Of a stretch of DNA of 64,000 bases, positions 42,811 to 51,802 are shown piece after piece. Made by a program: the position numbers and the translations under genes. The number at the start of each line of letters is the position of its first letter. Positions within the stretch are counted from its first letter, which is position 1. The DNA is from Cryobacterium arcticum (lineage in GTDB: Bacteria; Actinomycetota; Actinomycetes; Actinomycetales; Microbacteriaceae), in the NCBI RefSeq assembly GCF_003185895.1, contig NZ_QHLY01000004.1, positions 62,001 through 126,000 of the forward strand, given 5' to 3'. Under the pieces are notes generated by a model that did no database searches, was not told the DNA's origin, and worked only from the letters and a program-made list of their open reading frames with translations.

Positions 42811-43237
42811 CGGTGTCAACACCCATCCGCGCCTCGATCTCGGCAAGGAAGGCGGTGCTGAGCCGGTCGAACTCGGCCGCGGTGAGCCGGATGTCGTCGC
42901 CGATCTCGAGCCGCACAACCGTGTTCGCCGGCACGTACTTGATCACGGCGTTGCCGCGCAGCACGGCGTTGTTGGTCAGTAGCGACTCGGCGATCAGCTC
43001 CACCTCGTTGAGCGGGTTGCTGTCTTTGCCGGTGACCGCGCGCACCCGGTGCACGAAGAACCGGTCGAGCACGAGCACGAGATTGTTGAAGAACAGCGGC
43101 TCGAAGTCCGCCAACGCCGCCTGGGCGGTCTCGCCGTTGGCTTCGGCTACCAGAGTGCCGTAGGCAGTGAGCTGTTCCGCCAGGGCGAACCGGGCATTGT
43201 TGATCTCGTCGTGGGTGTAGGTTTTGCGGCCGAGCAT
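42803..43237 (-). CDS. Conserved hypothetical helical protein
   Basis: 144 residues; the sequence looks like an actinobacterial conserved unknown family but I cannot name it. TYTHDEINNARFALAEQL (about 6-23), FEPLFFNNLVLVLDRFFVHR near 45-64, and DSNPLNEVELIAES near 72-85 suggest a mostly helical soluble protein. AAGGAG ribosome site before ATG. It overlaps the cupin gene by 8 bases. Confidence 0.75.
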   Translation of the reverse strand: MLGRKTYTHDEINNARFALAEQLTAYGTLVAEANGETAQAALADFEPLFFNNLVLVLDRFFVHRVRAVTGKDSNPLNEVELIAESLLTNNAVLRGNAVIKYVPANTVVRLEIGDDIRLTAAEFDRLSTAFLAEIEARMGVDTDA

Positions 43238-43343
43238 GTGGTCTCCTTGAGGGCGCCGGGGTTAGGTCGACACTAGTCACGCGCTAACCTGTGCGGCAAA
43301 GCGGCAGTCGCACGCAGTGGCAGCAAGAGGATGCGGGGCAGGG

Positions 43344-45341
43344 GTGTTCGAATCGTTCTGGGCGTGGATCGTGTTCGGTCTGGTGGCGTTCGTCTTCGCC
43401 GTGTCCGTTGGCTTCGCCACCCGGTCGCTGCTCGGCACCACCGTGGGTTGGTTGCGCACTTTTCTGGTGGGCCTGCTGGTGTTCGTGGCCAGCTGGCCGT
43501 TCTCATATTTCGTGGCGACAGAGGCCCGGGTGATCGCGACCGATGGCTCCCTCAGGGCGCCCGTCCTGGTGGTGGTGCTGTTCGTCGCGCTCGCGTTCGG
43601 CTGGGTCTTCGCCTTCGGCATCGCCCTGCTGGTGGCCACCGAGGCGCTCTGGCCCACCACAGCGGCGAATCCGGTGGATGCGATCCGGGCGGCCCTGCAC
43701 CGCCGGCGGCGCACCAAGCGCTACCTGCAGATCCTCACCCTGCTCTCCAAACACGGTATCGGCTGGATCCTGCATGAGCGGCCCGGCTTGCCGCCGCGTG
43801 GCCGCGCACGTCGCGGGGGCACTCCTGCGGCCCTGGTCGCGGCGATCAACGAGGCCGGCGTCACCTTCGTCAAGCTCGGCCAGCTGCTTTCCACCCGTCG
43901 GGACCTGCTGCCGCGGAACTACACTCTGGCGCTCTCCTCGCTGCAGTCCCGCGCGACCACGCTGCCTTGGCCGATGATCCGCACCGTGATCGAAGCCGAG
44001 ATCGGCGCGCCGCTGGGCACCGTGTTCGCCGAGGTCAACGAGGTACCGCTGGCGGCGGCATCCGTGGCGCAGGTGCACACCGGCACCCTTCTCGACGGCA
44101 CCGCGGTGGTGCTCAAGGTGCAGCGCCCCGGCGCCGGCGCCCAGGTGGCGGCCGACGTTGACATCATCGTGCGGCTGGCCCAGCGCTTCGAGAACCAAAC
44201 CAGCTGGGGACGTGATTTCGGGGCGGTGGCGCTCGCCGAAGGGTTCGCCCGGTCGCTGCGCGACGAGCTCGACTACCGAATCGAGTTCACCAGCACCCAG
44301 CAGATCCGCACCGTGGTGGCGTCTTCGGCCGCCGCCGACATTCTGGTGGTGCCGCGGGTATACCCGGCAGCGAGTTCCCGGCGGCTGCTCACCATGGACC
44401 TCATCGACGGCGTGCCGCTGAACGCTGCGGCGGAGCGGTTGGCCGAGTTGTGGCCCGAGGAGCGGGAGGCGCTCGCCTCAGCGCTGCTCGATGCGGTGCT
44501 TGAACAGGTGATCGTGCGCGGCGTCTTCCACGGCGACCTGCACCCGGGCAACCTGATACTGCAGCAAGACGGTCGGCTCGGCCTGATCGACTTCGGCAAT
44601 GTGGGTGTGCTCGAGCGCAGCATGCGCGAGGGCCTGGTGACGCTGCTGCTGGCGGCGGCGAACGACGACGACATCGCCACCACGGATGCGCTGCTGCTGG
44701 TGGTCGATGCGCCGGCCGACGCCGACATCCCTGGCCTGCAACGCGACCTGGGGCGCATGCTCACTCTCACCCGGTACAGCGGCGCGGAGGGGTCGATCTT
44801 CTCCGCCATGCTCGACACGATTCGCGAACACCACCTCGCCATCCCGTCGTCACTGGGCATGGCGCTGCGCGCGTTGATCACGCTCGAGGCGAGCCTGGCG
44901 ATCCTGGCGCCGGACTTCGACATGGTGGACAACGCCCTCGACCGGGTGCCGCACTTCCTGCGCCGGCTGGTGACCCCGCGGACTCTGCTCGGATCGGTGC
45001 AGGCGCAGGGCGCCGTGCTGCGCGCGACGGTCCGGCGCCTGCCGCGGCGGCTGGAAGCGATCACCGCCGGGCTGGAAGACGGCACGTTCAGCGTGCGCAT
45101 CCGTGCCTTCGCCGAGCCCGACGACAGGTCCTGGCTCACGTCGATCGTGGTCGAATCCGTCGGTGCCCTGATCGGCATCGCGGCGGCCACCTTGGGCATC
45201 GTGCTCGTGGTCTCCGATTCCGGTCCGGAGCTCGTGCCGGGGGTGCAGCTCTTCGCCTTCCTCGGATCCACGATCGGACTCGTGGGATTCATCCTGCTGA
45301 TTCGGGCGCTGCGTCAGGTGTTCCTGCGCCGAACGAACTGA
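43344..45341 (+). CDS. ABC1/UbiB-family atypical kinase
   Basis: About 665 residues. N-terminal membrane segments (about 5-100), then the UbiB kinase-like domain: FVKLGQLLSTRRDLLP (KxGQ motif, about 177-192), VAQVHTG, KVQRPG, ELDYRIEF near 313, GVFHGDLHPGNLIL and LIDFGNVG (about 393-419), and two C-terminal membrane helices. UbiB proteins assist quinone biosynthesis or lipid transport. GTG at 43344 chosen over 43317 with low certainty: the upstream GTG lacks a clear ribosome site, while AGAGGA lies 13 bases before 43344. Confidence 0.87.
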   Translation: MFESFWAWIVFGLVAFVFAVSVGFATRSLLGTTVGWLRTFLVGLLVFVASWPFSYFVATEARVIATDGSLRAPVLVVVLFVALAFGWVFAFGIALLVATEALWPTTAANPVDAIRAALHRRRRTKRYLQILTLLSKHGIGWILHERPGLPPRGRARRGGTPAALVAAINEAGVTFVKLGQLLSTRRDLLPRNYTLALSSLQSRATTLPWPMIRTVIEAEIGAPLGTVFAEVNEVPLAAASVAQVHTGTLLDGTAVVLKVQRPGAGAQVAADVDIIVRLAQRFENQTSWGRDFGAVALAEGFARSLRDELDYRIEFTSTQQIRTVVASSAAADILVVPRVYPAASSRRLLTMDLIDGVPLNAAAERLAELWPEEREALASALLDAVLEQVIVRGVFHGDLHPGNLILQQDGRLGLIDFGNVGVLERSMREGLVTLLLAAANDDDIATTDALLLVVDAPADADIPGLQRDLGRMLTLTRYSGAEGSIFSAMLDTIREHHLAIPSSLGMALRALITLEASLAILAPDFDMVDNALDRVPHFLRRLVTPRTLLGSVQAQGAVLRATVRRLPRRLEAITAGLEDGTFSVRIRAFAEPDDRSWLTSIVVESVGALIGIAAATLGIVLVVSDSGPELVPGVQLFAFLGSTIGLVGFILLIRALRQVFLRRTN

Positions 45342-45359
45342 CCGCGCCGGCTGCCGCGG

Positions 45360-45914
45360 CTAGGCGTCGTGCGCGGCCCGTTCCCGGAACGCGATCATGT
45401 TCATCCGGTTGCCGCAGCGGATGCTGCAGAACCGTTTGGAGCCGTTGCGGGACAGGTCCACCAGGATCCCGTCGCAGTCCTCGGCCGCGCAGGCGCGCAG
45501 CCGGCCGGTCTCGTCGGTGCGGATGACATCGACGAGGGCCAGCGCCACCTCCACCCGGATGCGTTCGGCCAGCGGTGCCTCCGGGTCGGTGGCGTGCAGG
45601 TGCCAGTCGAGCCCGTCGTGGCGCATCAGCCGTGGCCGGGCCAGGGCGGAGAGCAACATCGTGTTCACCTCGAGCGCCGCGTCGTCACGTTCGAGCAGCC
45701 AGATGCGTCGAAGCAGGTCGCGGGCGACCCGCACCTCGGCCAGCTCGGCGTCGTCCTGATCCAGCCGGCCGGAGAAGCGATGGGTCAGAAAAAGGGTCGT
45801 CAGGTGGGCAGAGGTGGTGAGCTCATCCAGACCATTTTTGGTCGCGCCGGCGACGGTATTGGCCAGGTCCACGGTGAACGCCAGACTCGCCTCGGTGTCA
45901 GGGGCAAAATGCAA
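45360..45914 (-). CDS. CGNR zinc-finger transcriptional regulator
   Basis: 184 residues: N-terminal stress-induced-like domain (about 10-125) and C-terminal CGNR zinc finger with CAAEDC (about 142-147) and RFCSIRCGNRMNM (about 162-174), ending FRERAA. Zn cysteines are complete. The start is TTG, with AAGGAG five bases before it; no ATG is available nearby. It faces the EamA exporter gene, a pairing frequent in actinobacteria, and is therefore its probable regulator. Confidence 0.88.
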   Translation of the reverse strand: MHFAPDTEASLAFTVDLANTVAGATKNGLDELTTSAHLTTLFLTHRFSGRLDQDDAELAEVRVARDLLRRIWLLERDDAALEVNTMLLSALARPRLMRHDGLDWHLHATDPEAPLAERIRVEVALALVDVIRTDETGRLRACAAEDCDGILVDLSRNGSKRFCSIRCGNRMNMIAFRERAAHDA

Positions 45915-45996
45915 ATTGACTCCTTACTGAGACCAGATTATCTTCAACCTGACCCCACCCGCAATGTCCCCACGACGCAGTCCGCCTGGAGCCCGC

Positions 45997-46965
45997 ATGA
46001 ACCGCTCGTCTACCTCCCTCGGCCTGGTGATCGCGCTGGTCGCTGCGGCCACCTTCGGGCTGTCCGGCGCCCTCGCCAAGCCGCTCCTGGAGAGCGGCTG
46101 GAGCCCGGCCGCTGCGGTCACCGTGCGGGTGCTGATCGGCGGCATCGTGCTTGCCCCGGTGGCCGCGATCGCGCTACGCGGCAAGTGGGCGTTGCTCTGG
46201 CGCGCCCGCTGGCGGGTGCTGGCGATGGCTCTGATCGGCGTGGCCGGCACCCAGCTGGTCTACTTCGCCGCGATCGAGCGGATTCCGGTCGGGACCGCCG
46301 TGCTGATCGAGTACATGGCGCCCCTGTTGCTGGTGGGTTGGGCGTGGGCACGCACCCGGCGCAGCCCCAAGGCCGTGGTGCTCATCGGTTCGGTGATTGC
46401 CCTCGGCGGCCTGGTGCTGGTGGTGTCTCCCGGCGGGTCGAACAGTTTCGACGTGCTCGGCCTCATCCTGGCGCTGCTGGCGATGGTGGGCTGCGCGATC
46501 TATTACGTGGTGGCCGCGCAACCCAGTGAGGGCCTGCCGGCGGTAGCGCTGGCTGCCTTCGGACTACTCCTGGGCGGTGTGCTCCTCGGCCTCATCGGCC
46601 TGTCGGGCTTAGTGCCGTTCACCACGTCCACCGCCGACGTGCCGATGTTCGGTGCCGAGGTGCCGTGGTGGCTGCCGCTGGTGATCATCGGCGTCGTGGC
46701 GACCGCCATCGCCTACTCCACCAGCATCGCGGCCAGCGAGATGCTCGGTTCCCGGTTGGCGTCGTTCGTCGGCCTGCTCGAGGTGGTGGCGGCCACGTTC
46801 TACGCCTGGCTGCTGCTCGGCGAGCAGCTCACCGTGCCGCAGCTGTTCGGCGGCCTGCTGATTCTGGTGGGCATCGCGTTCGTGCGCTCCGAGAAGACGG
46901 ATGCCGCGCTCGAGCCGGCCGCCGTGGTGCCGCTGGACGTACGCGACGCCCCGGTCCGCAGCTAG
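45997..46965 (+). CDS. EamA/RhaT-type DMT exporter
   Basis: 322 residues with ten membrane helices and two EamA repeats. SLGLVIALVAAATFGLSGAL (about 6-25), ERIPVGTAVLIEYMAPLLL near 89-107, and the second repeat SEMLGSRLASFVGLLEVVA near 247-265. EamA proteins export metabolites such as amino acids or nucleobases; specificity unknown. ATG at 45997 chosen because GGAG lies six bases before it; an in-frame ATG 33 bases upstream has no ribosome site. Its stop codon is in the loop of a strong hairpin. Confidence 0.88.
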   Translation: MNRSSTSLGLVIALVAAATFGLSGALAKPLLESGWSPAAAVTVRVLIGGIVLAPVAAIALRGKWALLWRARWRVLAMALIGVAGTQLVYFAAIERIPVGTAVLIEYMAPLLLVGWAWARTRRSPKAVVLIGSVIALGGLVLVVSPGGSNSFDVLGLILALLAMVGCAIYYVVAAQPSEGLPAVALAAFGLLLGGVLLGLIGLSGLVPFTTSTADVPMFGAEVPWWLPLVIIGVVATAIAYSTSIAASEMLGSRLASFVGLLEVVAATFYAWLLLGEQLTVPQLFGGLLILVGIAFVRSEKTDAALEPAAVVPLDVRDAPVRS

Positions 46966-46979
46966 CGGGCCGGGGCGTC
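46945..46979. terminator. Strong hairpin containing the EamA stop codon
   Basis: GACGCCCCGG and CCGGGGCGTC are perfect 10-bp arms; inside, CCGC and GCGG pair across a T:G wobble, giving a stem of about 15 bp with the loop AGCTA. The TAG stop at 46963-46965 overlaps the loop. It lies between two convergent genes and should end both transcripts. Confidence 0.85.
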
Positions 46980-47007
46980 GGGCCCCGCGGAGTTTTGGTG
47001 CGCCTGC

Positions 47008-48522
47008 CTAGTGGGCGACCACCGGGTCGGCGTCGGCGGCCGTGTGCGCGTTCGCCAGGGACAGGCCGTGGCCCATCCGGCGGAAGAGCAGCGCGGCGAT
47101 GATGCCACCGACGGCGAAGAAGCCGGCGCCCCACCAGTAGGCGACCGCGTAGCTGTTCACCGCGGCCTGGGCGGCCACTTCGGCCGTGGCCGGCAGGTGC
47201 GCGGCCACGTAGTCGGCCGCCGCGGTGGCCGCCAGGGTGTTCAGCAGGGCCGTGCCGATGGAGCCACCGACCTGCTGGCTGGTGTTCACCATCGCAGAGG
47301 CGACCCCGGCGAACTGCCGGTCGACGCCGAGGGTGGCGGTCTGCATCGATGCGGGCATGATCGAGCCCATGGCGAAGCCGAGGATCAGCAGCGGTGGCAG
47401 CACGTTGGCCGCGTAGGTGCTGTCGAGGTTGAGGTTGGTGAGCAGGATCATGCCGATCACGCCCAGGCTCATGCCGAACGGCACCATGATCTTGGGTCCG
47501 AACCGCGGCACGAAGATGTTCGTCGACAGCTGCGCCGCGAGCACGAGCATGGCGATCATCGGCAGGAACGAGAAGCCGGTCTGCATCGGCGTGAAGCCGA
47601 GCGAGACCTGCAGGTAGTAGGTGACGAAGAGGAAGATGCCGAACATGCCGGCACCGGCGATCATCACCGAGAGGTAGGCGGCGCCGCGGTTGCGGTCGAG
47701 CACGATCGCCAGCGGCAGCAGCGGATGCGCGGCCTTCCGCTGCCACAGCACGAACGCGACGAGCAGCACGACGGCGCCCGCGAGCATGCCCCAGGTGAGC
47801 GGCGAGTCCCAGCCATCCGTTTCGGCGTTGGAGAACCCGAAGACCAGGCCGAATAGCGCCGCGGAGACCAGGATCGTGCCGGGGATGTCGAGCTTGGGGC
47901 GGGGCCCGGTGCGCTGCAGGTGGTCGACGAAGATGGCGGCGCCGATAACCCCGACGATCGCGATGAAGACGTTGATGTAGAGGTTCCAGCGCCAGTCGAA
48001 GTACTCGGTGAGGAACCCGCCGAGCAGGAGGCCCACGGCACCACCGGCGCCGGCGATCGCGCCGAAGACACCGAACGCGCGGGCGCGTTCCTTGGGAATG
48101 GTGAAGGTGGTCGTGAGCACGGCCAAGGCGGTGGGAGCCAGCAGCGCGCCGAAGGCACCCTGCAGGGCGCGGGCGGCAACAAGCCAGCCGAAGCTGTCGG
48201 ACGCGCCACCGAGGGCGGAGGCGACCGCGAAGCCGATCAGGCCGATGATGAAGGTGCGCTTGCGGCCGATCAGGTCGGAGAGCCGGCCGCCGAGCAGCAG
48301 GAGGCTGGCGAAGGCGAGGGAATAGGCCGTGATGATCCACTGGCGGTCGCCGTTGGAGAAGCCGAGGTCGGCCTGGGCGGCGGGAAGGGCGATGTTCACG
48401 ACGGTGGAATCGAGGACGACCATGAGCTGGGCGAGCGCGACCACGCTGAGGGTCCACCACCGGCGGGAGTGTGGCACGGGGGTGCTCGTCGCGGTCGACG
48501 GGGCTTGGATGGTTTTAGGCAT
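47008..48522 (-). CDS. MFS drug exporter, EmrB/QacA (DHA2) family
   Basis: 504-residue, 14-helix antiporter. The helix-1 motif VVLDSTVVNIALPAAQADLG (about 31-50) and the loop GGRLSDLIGRKRTF (about 81-94) are diagnostic for DHA2. Divergent from a TetR gene 116 bases away, which probably represses it. ATG at 48522 with MPKTIQAPST chosen; longer frames run through the promoter. Substrate unknown. Confidence 0.92.
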   Translation of the reverse strand: MPKTIQAPSTATSTPVPHSRRWWTLSVVALAQLMVVLDSTVVNIALPAAQADLGFSNGDRQWIITAYSLAFASLLLLGGRLSDLIGRKRTFIIGLIGFAVASALGGASDSFGWLVAARALQGAFGALLAPTALAVLTTTFTIPKERARAFGVFGAIAGAGGAVGLLLGGFLTEYFDWRWNLYINVFIAIVGVIGAAIFVDHLQRTGPRPKLDIPGTILVSAALFGLVFGFSNAETDGWDSPLTWGMLAGAVVLLVAFVLWQRKAAHPLLPLAIVLDRNRGAAYLSVMIAGAGMFGIFLFVTYYLQVSLGFTPMQTGFSFLPMIAMLVLAAQLSTNIFVPRFGPKIMVPFGMSLGVIGMILLTNLNLDSTYAANVLPPLLILGFAMGSIMPASMQTATLGVDRQFAGVASAMVNTSQQVGGSIGTALLNTLAATAAADYVAAHLPATAEVAAQAAVNSYAVAYWWGAGFFAVGGIIAALLFRRMGHGLSLANAHTAADADPVVAH

Positions 48523-48638
48523 GAACGCGACTCTATACGATACTGTGGAGTTCCGGATCTCAGGATTCCCGAATTTACGCTCCGGTAACATTTGAGTTAG
48601 TACAGGATTCACCTCGCGGACACAATGGAAAGGCCGTC

Positions 48639-49313
48639 ATGACGCAGCTCGAACTCGGTGAGAGTGGTGCCGCTGCGGCCGAGACCAAGCTGGGCCGCAG
48701 GCGTGACCACACCCGTGACCCCGAGATTCTGGCCGCGGCGATCGAGGTGCTCGCCGAGACCGGCTTCGACGGCATGACCATCGACATGGTCGCCACCCGG
48801 GCGAAGGCGGGCAAGGCCACGCTGTACCGACGCTGGCCGTCGAAGAACGAACTCGTGATCGACGCCGTCGCGTGCATGAAGATGGGTGACCTCGACGTCG
48901 CTCACCTGCCCGACACCGGCACTCTGCGTGGCGACCTCGTGGCAATGATCAAGCCGCGCTCCATTCAGGAGGCCGAGAAGAAGATGCAGATCATGGCCGG
49001 GCTGATGTCGATGCTCTCGACCGCTCCCGAACTCGCCGATGCCGCCAACAACGCCATCGCCAAGCCGCGCGCGACCGCGAACCGGTTCCTGATGCAGCGC
49101 GCCATCGACCGGGGAGAGATCTCGCCGCAGTGTGACATCGAGACGCTCGCCCTGGTCACCCCGTCGATGGCCGCCTACCGCACCCTGATCGAACGTAAGC
49201 CCGTTGACCGGGACTTTCTCATCTCCCTCATCGACGGCGTGCTCCTTCCGGCGCTCGGCCTGGTCGGCGGGGACCCAGCGCAGCGCGGTAAGGTTCAGCC
49301 ACCGGCCTCGTAG
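48639..49313 (+). CDS. TetR-family repressor, divergent from DHA2 exporter
   Basis: 224 residues. The DNA-binding domain is about 23-70, with FDGMTIDMVATRAKAGKATL and YRRWPSKNEL carrying the helix-turn-helix. The C-terminal domain is helical. AAAGG ribosome site before ATG. Pairing with the DHA2 exporter suggests substrate-relieved repression. The 116-base gap contains two CAGGATTC direct repeats (about 48561 and 48603), possible half-sites, weaker than at other TetR pairs here. Confidence 0.88.
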   Translation: MTQLELGESGAAAAETKLGRRRDHTRDPEILAAAIEVLAETGFDGMTIDMVATRAKAGKATLYRRWPSKNELVIDAVACMKMGDLDVAHLPDTGTLRGDLVAMIKPRSIQEAEKKMQIMAGLMSMLSTAPELADAANNAIAKPRATANRFLMQRAIDRGEISPQCDIETLALVTPSMAAYRTLIERKPVDRDFLISLIDGVLLPALGLVGGDPAQRGKVQPPAS

Positions 49314-49348
49314 CCGGCGGAGTTCCATCTCGACGAAGAGAGCGTGTC

Positions 49349-49534
49349 ATGTCCGGCAAGTATGAATTGACTGCAGACCGATCCGGTGGGTATGTCTTCA
49401 AGCTCAAAGCGCACAACGGCGAGGTCCTCATGACCTCCGAGAGCTACCAGACCAAGGCCGCTGCCCTCAAGGGCATCGATGTGGTCAAGGCCGACGCCAA
49501 GGGCAAGGTCGTCGACCTCACCGAACCGAAGTAG
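49349..49534 (+). CDS. YegP-like DUF1508 protein
   Basis: 61-residue single-unit DUF1508 protein. GYVFKLKAHNGEVLMTSESY (about 14-33) is the repeated motif of this family, with KAAALKGIDVVK after it. Function is unknown; family members are small beta-alpha proteins. It lies 35 bases after the TetR stop and may be co-transcribed. Confidence 0.9.
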   Translation: MSGKYELTADRSGGYVFKLKAHNGEVLMTSESYQTKAAALKGIDVVKADAKGKVVDLTEPK

Positions 49535-49538
49535 CCCG

Positions 49539-50420
49539 CTACAGCTCGGTGTCGGCCAGGGCGAACGTGTCGCAGGCTTCGGCCCCGTTCGAATAACCGG
49601 TCTGGAACCACTTCTGGCGCATCTCGCCCGAGCCGTGGGTCCAGGTCTCCGGGTTGACCTGCCCCTGGGTCTTCTCCTGGATGCGGTCGTCGCCGATGGC
49701 GGATGCCGCGTTCAGCGCATCCGCCACCTGGGCGTCGGTGATCGGGTCGAGGAGTGGGGTGCCAGAGGCATCCGTGGTCTGGGCGGCAGCGCCGAGCCAC
49801 GCGCCGGCGAAACAGTCGGCCTGCACTTCGAGGCGCACCGCGTCGGACGCGGGGCCGGTCTGCGACGTGTCAGCGGTCGCGAACGTGCCCGCGAGGTTCT
49901 GAATGTGGTGGCCCCACTCGTGCCCGACCACATACAACTGCGAGAGCGGGCCCGCGGTGGCGCCGAACTGGGTGCGCAGCTCGTCGTAGAACGCGGTGTC
50001 GAGGTAGATCTGCTGGTCGGCGGGGCAGTAGAACGGCCCTACCGCGCTTGTGGCGCCGCCGCAGCCGGTATCGACCGAGCCGGCGAACAGGTTGATCGTG
50101 GGGGAGACGTAGGCGATGCCCATCGCTGGGGCCTGCTCGGACCAGTAGTCCTCGAGGGAGTCGCGGGTGAAGCCGACCCGGCACTCGACGTCGACGTTGG
50201 CATCGGCGCCGGTGTCGCAGTTCGTCAGCGCGGTGTCCTCGCTCTGGCTGGTACCGGCCGTGCCGCCGCCCACGAGGCCGGTCAGGTCAACGCCGAGCAG
50301 TTGGGAGAGCAGCACGATCGCGACGAGGCCCAGCCCGCCACCGCCGACGGCGAGGCCGGTGCGGCGGCCCGATTTGCGCACGCCCTTGCCCGAGTACTTG
50401 GCATCGTCGTTGAAAGTCAT
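49539..50420 (-). CDS. Neutral zinc metallopeptidase (YpfJ family), membrane anchored
   Basis: 293 residues: cytoplasmic basic N-terminus, one membrane helix (about 26-45, GGLGLVAIVLLSQLLG), then the extracytoplasmic domain. HEWGHHIQN (about 163-171) is the zinc-binding HExxH motif, with a downstream EVQADCFAG segment (about 192-200) that gives the third ligand Glu. Cys residues at several positions could form disulfides outside the cell. TATTGT -10 box ends six bases before ATG. Substrate unknown. Confidence 0.9.
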   Translation of the reverse strand: MTFNDDAKYSGKGVRKSGRRTGLAVGGGGLGLVAIVLLSQLLGVDLTGLVGGGTAGTSQSEDTALTNCDTGADANVDVECRVGFTRDSLEDYWSEQAPAMGIAYVSPTINLFAGSVDTGCGGATSAVGPFYCPADQQIYLDTAFYDELRTQFGATAGPLSQLYVVGHEWGHHIQNLAGTFATADTSQTGPASDAVRLEVQADCFAGAWLGAAAQTTDASGTPLLDPITDAQVADALNAASAIGDDRIQEKTQGQVNPETWTHGSGEMRQKWFQTGYSNGAEACDTFALADTEL

Positions 50421-50457
50421 CCCTAGACAATAAGCGATTCCCTGCGAAACTTCGTTC

Positions 50458-51117
50458 ATGGGAACACGTGGTTTGCTCGCTCTCGCCGTGGTCGCGGCCG
50501 GTGTGCTCGCGCTGAGCGGATGCGCCGGCATGGCAGCACCGGCAGGCGGTGTTCCAGCCACGCCGGGCAGTTTCCCGCGCCCGGCCGCCGCCGGCGAGGT
50601 ACTTGCCCAGGCCACCGTGCTGCAGAATGACGGCGAGGCGCCCCAGCTCTGCCTGGGCGGCGTCGCGGAGTCGTACCCGCCCCTCTGCGGTGGCCCGCCG
50701 ATCGTGGGCTGGGACTGGGCGGCCGTAGAACAATCCGAGACCGCATCCGGGGTCACCTGGGGCAGCTACGCCATCACCGGAACCTGGGACGCCAGCGAAT
50801 TCACGGTGACCGGCACACCCGTGCCACTGTCTCTCTATGATCCGCTCGCCGTGCTCGACCCGCGGCTCGACGAGGCCAACGCCGGTCGAAGCGACGAGGC
50901 CGCCCTGCAGCGCTACCAGGACGAGCTGCACGCCGCCGACTAAAACCCGGCCGTCGCATCCGACTGGTCTGACGTGGTGGTGCTCACCGACTGGCCCCAA
51001 AACGGTTATCTCTGGGTCACCGTGATCTACGACGACGGCACCATCCAGGACTTCTTCGACCAGCAGTGGGGCGAGGGCGTCGTCGCGGTTCAGTCGGCGC
51101 TGCGTGACACCGACTGA
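50458..51117 (+). pseudogene. Lipoprotein paralogue interrupted by an in-frame TAA
   Basis: The frame from ATG 50458 (lipobox ALSGCAGM, Cys about 22) runs to TAA at 50941-50943 (161 residues), then continues in the same frame for 57 sense codons to TGA at 51115-51117. The tail VIYDDGTIQDFFDQQWGEG aligns with the same region (VIYDDGSVQRFFDEQWGEG) of the intact next gene. Both copies share LCLGG/VCFGL cysteines and GWDWA. Either a recent nonsense mutation, a sequencing error, or a truncated lipoprotein. Not annotated as recoded because TAA is rarely read through. Confidence 0.75.
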
Positions 51118-51140
51118 CCGGTCGTGCCACACTTCGCTGC

Positions 51141-51776
51141 ATGAGGATCCGAGGCTCCGTTTCACTCGTGGGCATCACCGCCGGTCTGCTCGTCATGGGC
51201 GGATGCACGGCCAGCACCGCTCCATCCGGCCCCGGCGGTCTGCCGCAACCGAGCTCGACCGAGGAGCTCACCGGTCAGGCTGTGGTCCTGGAGAAGGACG
51301 GCGAGGAGCCCAAGGTGTGTTTCGGCCTCATCGAAGCATCGTTGCCGCCTCAATGCGGCGGCCCGGCGGTGACGGGCTGGGACTGGGCGACGGCCAAGGA
51401 ATCTGAGTCGGCGGCGGGAGTTACCTGGGGCATATACGCCGTCACGGGGATCTACGACGGTGGCGGTTTCACCGTGACCCAGCCGCCAATCCCCGTGTCC
51501 CGTGACGACCCTTACGCGCGACAGGACCCGCGAGTGGACGGCGAGGCCGGAACGAGCAGCGCGGCGGAGCTTGAGCGGTATCAGGAGGAGATGGCCAGCT
51601 ATTTTCCGAGCGGTGTGCCGGACTGGTCGGAGATCACCTTGCTCGGCTCCGGTGTCTACAACGGTTACCTTGTGATCGACGTAATCTACGACGACGGTTC
51701 CGTGCAGCGGTTCTTCGACGAACAATGGGGCGAGGGCACCACGATCGTGCAGTCAGCGCTTTGGAAGGCGACCTAG
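51141..51776 (+). CDS. Putative lipoprotein, intact tandem paralogue
   Basis: 211 residues. Signal peptide with lipobox MGGCTAS (Cys about 17). Conserved with the preceding broken copy: DGEEPKVCFGL (about 53-63), LPPQCGGPAVTGWDWA near 68-83 (two cysteines that may bond), TWGIYAVTG, and the C-terminal DVIYDDGSVQRFF. No named domain recognised. It follows the broken copy by 23 bases; tandem duplication is evident. Role: exported protein of unknown function. Confidence 0.8.
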   Translation: MRIRGSVSLVGITAGLLVMGGCTASTAPSGPGGLPQPSSTEELTGQAVVLEKDGEEPKVCFGLIEASLPPQCGGPAVTGWDWATAKESESAAGVTWGIYAVTGIYDGGGFTVTQPPIPVSRDDPYARQDPRVDGEAGTSSAAELERYQEEMASYFPSGVPDWSEITLLGSGVYNGYLVIDVIYDDGSVQRFFDEQWGEGTTIVQSALWKAT

Positions 51777-51802
51777 TCGGCCACTCGACCTAGGATCGGG
51801 GC

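Noticed and set aside
43317-43343. GTG at 43317 as the UbiB start
   Set aside because: No ribosome site or -10 box at proper spacing; the downstream GTG begins directly at the hydrophobic N-terminus. Evidence for either is weak.
50941-50943. Recoding of the in-frame TAA as an unusual amino acid
   Set aside because: Selenocysteine uses TGA and pyrrolysine TAG; TAA readthrough is rare, and no structured element is evident downstream. A nonsense mutation or sequence error is simpler.
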